Shown in pieces: positions 62,301 to 64,000 of a DNA stretch of 64,000 bases. The notes below the pieces were generated by a model. That model saw only the letters and a list, made by a program, of their open reading frames with translations. It had not been told where the DNA came from and ran no database searches. Position 1 is the stretch's first letter. Each line of letters begins with the position of its first letter. The stretch comes from Streptomyces sp. Z26 (GTDB lineage: Bacteria > Actinomycetota > Actinomycetes > Streptomycetales > Streptomycetaceae). Position numbers and translations under genes: made by a program. The stretch lies in contig NZ_RCHV01000002.1 in the NCBI RefSeq assembly GCF_003665095.1, positions 3,718,001 to 3,782,000 on the forward strand. Reading direction: 5' to 3'.

Positions 62301-64000
62301 CGACGCGCCGGACGCGGAGGGCCGCCGCGCGGTCGCCGTGTACTCCCGCGCGGACGACGCGCCGCTGGACCACGAGTGGGTGCAGCACGCGCAGGGCACC
62401 CTCGCGCCCGACGCGGGCACCCCGGCCGCCGAACTGGTGGCCTGGCCGCCGCGCGACGCCGAGGAACTGACCGTCGACGGGCTCTACGACCGGCTGGAGT
62501 ACGGGCCCGCGTTCCAGGGCCTGCGCGCCGCCTGGCGCCGGGGCGACGAGCTGTCCGCGGAGATCGCCCTCCCCGAGGGCGTCGACGCCGGGCGCTTCGG
62601 CCTCCACCCGGCGCTGCTCGACTCGGCGCTGCACGCGCTCGACCTGACGGACGGCGACGCGAACGCGCTGCCCTTCTCCTGGTCGGACGTCACCCTGCAC
62701 GCGGAGGGCGCCACCGCCGCCCGCGTACGCTTCCACCTCCGCGCCGAGGGCACCGTCTCCCTCGAACTGGCCGACGCTTCCGGGCAGCCCGTCGCCACCG
62801 TCGGCTCGCTGACGCTGCGCGCGGTCTCCGCCGACAGCCTCGCGCTGGCCTCCGCCCGCGTCGGTGACTCCCTCTTCCGCGTGGACTGGGTGCCCGCGTC
62901 CGAGGGCGCCGCCGCGAGCGCCGCCCCGGTGGACGGCACCGTGACCGTCCACACCTGCCCGGCGCCGACCGGCGACCCGCTGGCCGACGTCCGCGCCGCC
63001 ACCACCGGCGTACTGGAGGCCGCGCAGGCCGCCGTACGCGACGACGCCACGCTCGTCGTCGTCACCCGCGGCGCGACCGACGGCACCGACCCGGCGCACG
63101 CCGCCGTGTGGGGCCTCGTACGGGCGGCGGAGAGCGAGAACCCCGGCCGCTTCGTCCTCGTCGACGCCGACGTGCCCGTCGAGGCGGACGCCGTCCTCGC
63201 GTACGGCGAGCCCGAGTTGCTCGTACGGGACGGCGGGACGCGCGTCTCCCGCTTCGCCCCGGTGCCGCCCGGCGAGGCCGCGCCCGTCTGGGACCCGGCA
63301 CGCCCCGTGCTGATCACCGGCGGTACGGGCGCCCTCGGCGCCGTCGTCGCCCGCCACCTGGTCACCCGGCACGGCGTGACCCGCCTGCTGCTCACCAGCC
63401 GCCGTGGCCCGGACGCCCCGGGCACGGCCGAGCTGGTGGCCGAACTCACCGACCTGGGCGGCGACATCGAGGTCGCCGCCTGCGACGCGGCCGACCGCGA
63501 CGCGCTCGCCGCGCTCCTCGACGGCCGGGAACTCGGCGGCGTCGTGCACGCGGCGGGCGTCCTCGACGACGGCGTCATACCGTCGCTCACGCCCGCGCGC
63601 GTCGACCACGTGCTGCGCCCGAAGGCGGACGCCGCCTGGCACCTGCACGAGCTGACGCGTGACATGGACCTGAGCGCGTTCGTGCTGTTCTCGTCGGTCG
63701 CCGCCGTCCTCGGCGCGCCCGGCCAGGGCAACTACGCCGCCGCCAACGCCTGGTTGGACGCCCTCGCGCGGCAGCGCCACGCGAGCGGCCTGCCCGCGCT
63801 CTCCCTGGCCTGGGGCCCGTGGGCGGGCGACGGCATGGCCGACGGCCTCGACCAGGGCGGCCTCGGCACCCTCGCGCCGGAGGAGGGCCTCGCCCTCCTC
63901 GACGCCGCCGCGTCCGCCGGACTGCCCGCGCTGGCACCCGTACGGCTCGACCCGGCGGCACTCAGCACGGCCCCGGCGATCCTGCGGAACCTGGTGCGCG
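59344..64000 (+). CDS. type I polyketide synthase PKS4 (5' part; runs off the window)
   Basis: 1552 residues are visible with no stop. N-terminal coiled coil VEEIVEALRGSLVENERLRK, KS (Cys196; the His motif reads HGTAT), AT (Ser636, HAFH malonyl type), full DH (His934 in HTVLGTVLLP, Asp1093 in LHPALLDSALH) and KR (Tyr1464, LDD). The window ends between KR and the expected ACP. The GTG at 59344 follows GGAGG and lies 7 bp after the VinJ-like stop. Codon usage is more strongly C/G-ending than in PKS1 and PKS2. The KS keeps its Cys, so this is an extension module. With the chain-ending module already encoded upstream, PKS4 probably acts before PKS1. Confidence 0.93.
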   Translation, partial: MDANVEEIVEALRGSLVENERLRKDNESLRAGASAAAEPIAIIGMACRFPGGVASPEDLWELVAEGRDAIGPFPADRGWDLSAVYDPEPGKPGKSYVRHGGFLYEAGEFDPEFFGISPREALSMDPQQRLLLEVSWEAMERAGVDPASLRGTRTGVFAGAMYHDYGITSSDGSLVSGRVAYTLGLEGPAITVDTACSSSLVAMQWAAQALRTGECTLALAGGVSVMATPETFIEFSEQRGLSPDGRCRAYSSGADGTGWGEGSGMLLLETLSEAKRNGHPVLAVVKGMAVNQDGASNGFTAPNGPSQRRVIKQALASAGLKAADVDLMEGHGTATSLGDPIEAQALLATYGQKRERPLWLGSIKSNIGHAQAAAGVAGVIKMVEAIRRGTLPKTLHAEEPSQQVDWEAGDVRLLTEARDWPETDGPRRAAVSSFGVSGTNAHVIIEQAEAADDADVPAARPATGTPVPLPLSARSEAALRAQARQFADLLRADTAPDPVDTAYSLATGRAALPRRAVVAGRDRAALVAELTAFADDPNPVGGTARGTGLTAFLFTGQGSQRLGMGRGLYEAYPVFARALDEVCAELDPKVREVMWGDEEGLNRTECTQPAIFAVEVALYRLWESWGVTPDFVAGHSIGEVAAAHVAGVFSLADAAKLITARGRLMGALPAGGAMVAVEAAEDEVLPLLTDGVAVAAVNGPRAVVLSGEEAAVAAAVAKLEGRRTNRLKVSHAFHSPLMDPMLEDFRKVAEGVTYAEPAVPVVTEGGAVTDPGYWVRHVREAVRFADVVRRLESEGVTRYLELGPDAVLTAMARHSLTRTAETAALVASQHRKREETEALTAALGQAYGAGLELDWNGVLAEFGAEPRRVDLPTYPFQRQRYWMDKGRSGGDVSSAGLDRPDHPLLGAMVRLPGTDGAVFTGRLSTGAHPWLADHTVLGTVLLPGTAYVELAVRAGDEVGCSRIEELTLSAPLLLAEDSGVHVQVAVDAPDAEGRRAVAVYSRADDAPLDHEWVQHAQGTLAPDAGTPAAELVAWPPRDAEELTVDGLYDRLEYGPAFQGLRAAWRRGDELSAEIALPEGVDAGRFGLHPALLDSALHALDLTDGDANALPFSWSDVTLHAEGATAARVRFHLRAEGTVSLELADASGQPVATVGSLTLRAVSADSLALASARVGDSLFRVDWVPASEGAAASAAPVDGTVTVHTCPAPTGDPLADVRAATTGVLEAAQAAVRDDATLVVVTRGATDGTDPAHAAVWGLVRAAESENPGRFVLVDADVPVEADAVLAYGEPELLVRDGGTRVSRFAPVPPGEAAPVWDPARPVLITGGTGALGAVVARHLVTRHGVTRLLLTSRRGPDAPGTAELVAELTDLGGDIEVAACDAADRDALAALLDGRELGGVVHAAGVLDDGVIPSLTPARVDHVLRPKADAAWHLHELTRDMDLSAFVLFSSVAAVLGAPGQGNYAAANAWLDALARQRHASGLPALSLAWGPWAGDGMADGLDQGGLGTLAPEEGLALLDAAASAGLPALAPVRLDPAALSTAPAILRNLVR

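Overview
The window is a high-GC actinobacterial chromosome segment, almost certainly Streptomyces. The signs are C/G-rich third positions, frequent GTG/TTG starts, a tipA-like MerR gene with its operator, a cvnABCD conservon, an XRE/DUF397/ATPase developmental set and modular type I PKS genes. No insertion sequence, phage gene or CRISPR array was seen.

Layout. 1-13.4 kb: small accessory and regulatory genes. These are a DUF2855 gene divergent from a TetR regulator, a universal stress protein, a VOC protein, a secreted streptogrisin-like protease with a chitin-binding tail, an initiator tRNA-Met, an MreB-like protein with an eroded ATPase site, an ABC exporter, a DUF3048 protein, a scattered DUF397/ATPase/XRE-DUF5753 set, a DinB-like protein and a PadR regulator. 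13.4-20.3 kb: a DrrAB-type export pair behind a promoter carrying two PadR-like operators, a TipA-like regulator, a ThrE-type exporter and a GAF-SpoIIE-HATPase protein. 20.4-28.6 kb: a conserved core block ppa-dacB-DUF2342-tilS-hpt-ftsH-folE. 28.6-32.1 kb: a reverse-strand conservon (cvnABCD). 32.6-64 kb (runs off the end): a modular PKS biosynthetic locus.

PKS locus. PKS1 (2 modules), PKS2 (2 modules) and PKS3 (1 module plus thioesterase) are consecutive and carry docking ends that fit the order PKS1-PKS2-PKS3. A VinJ-type proline-iminopeptidase-family hydrolase and a fourth, truncated PKS gene follow. All six AT domains carry the malonyl-type HAFH motif, every module has a KR, and no ER is present. 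The DH domains of both PKS1 modules lack the C-terminal half with the catalytic Asp, so PKS1 should leave two hydroxyls. PKS2 and PKS3 should install three conjugated double bonds next to the carboxyl end. The VinJ-like gene points to a macrolactam primed by an aminoacyl-protected beta-amino acid. Inferred carboxyl half: an unbranched 2,4,6-triene with hydroxyls at C9 and C11, closed as a lactam. The starter genes and the loading step are outside the window. PKS1 and PKS2 contain long near-identical blocks that indicate recent duplication and gene conversion.
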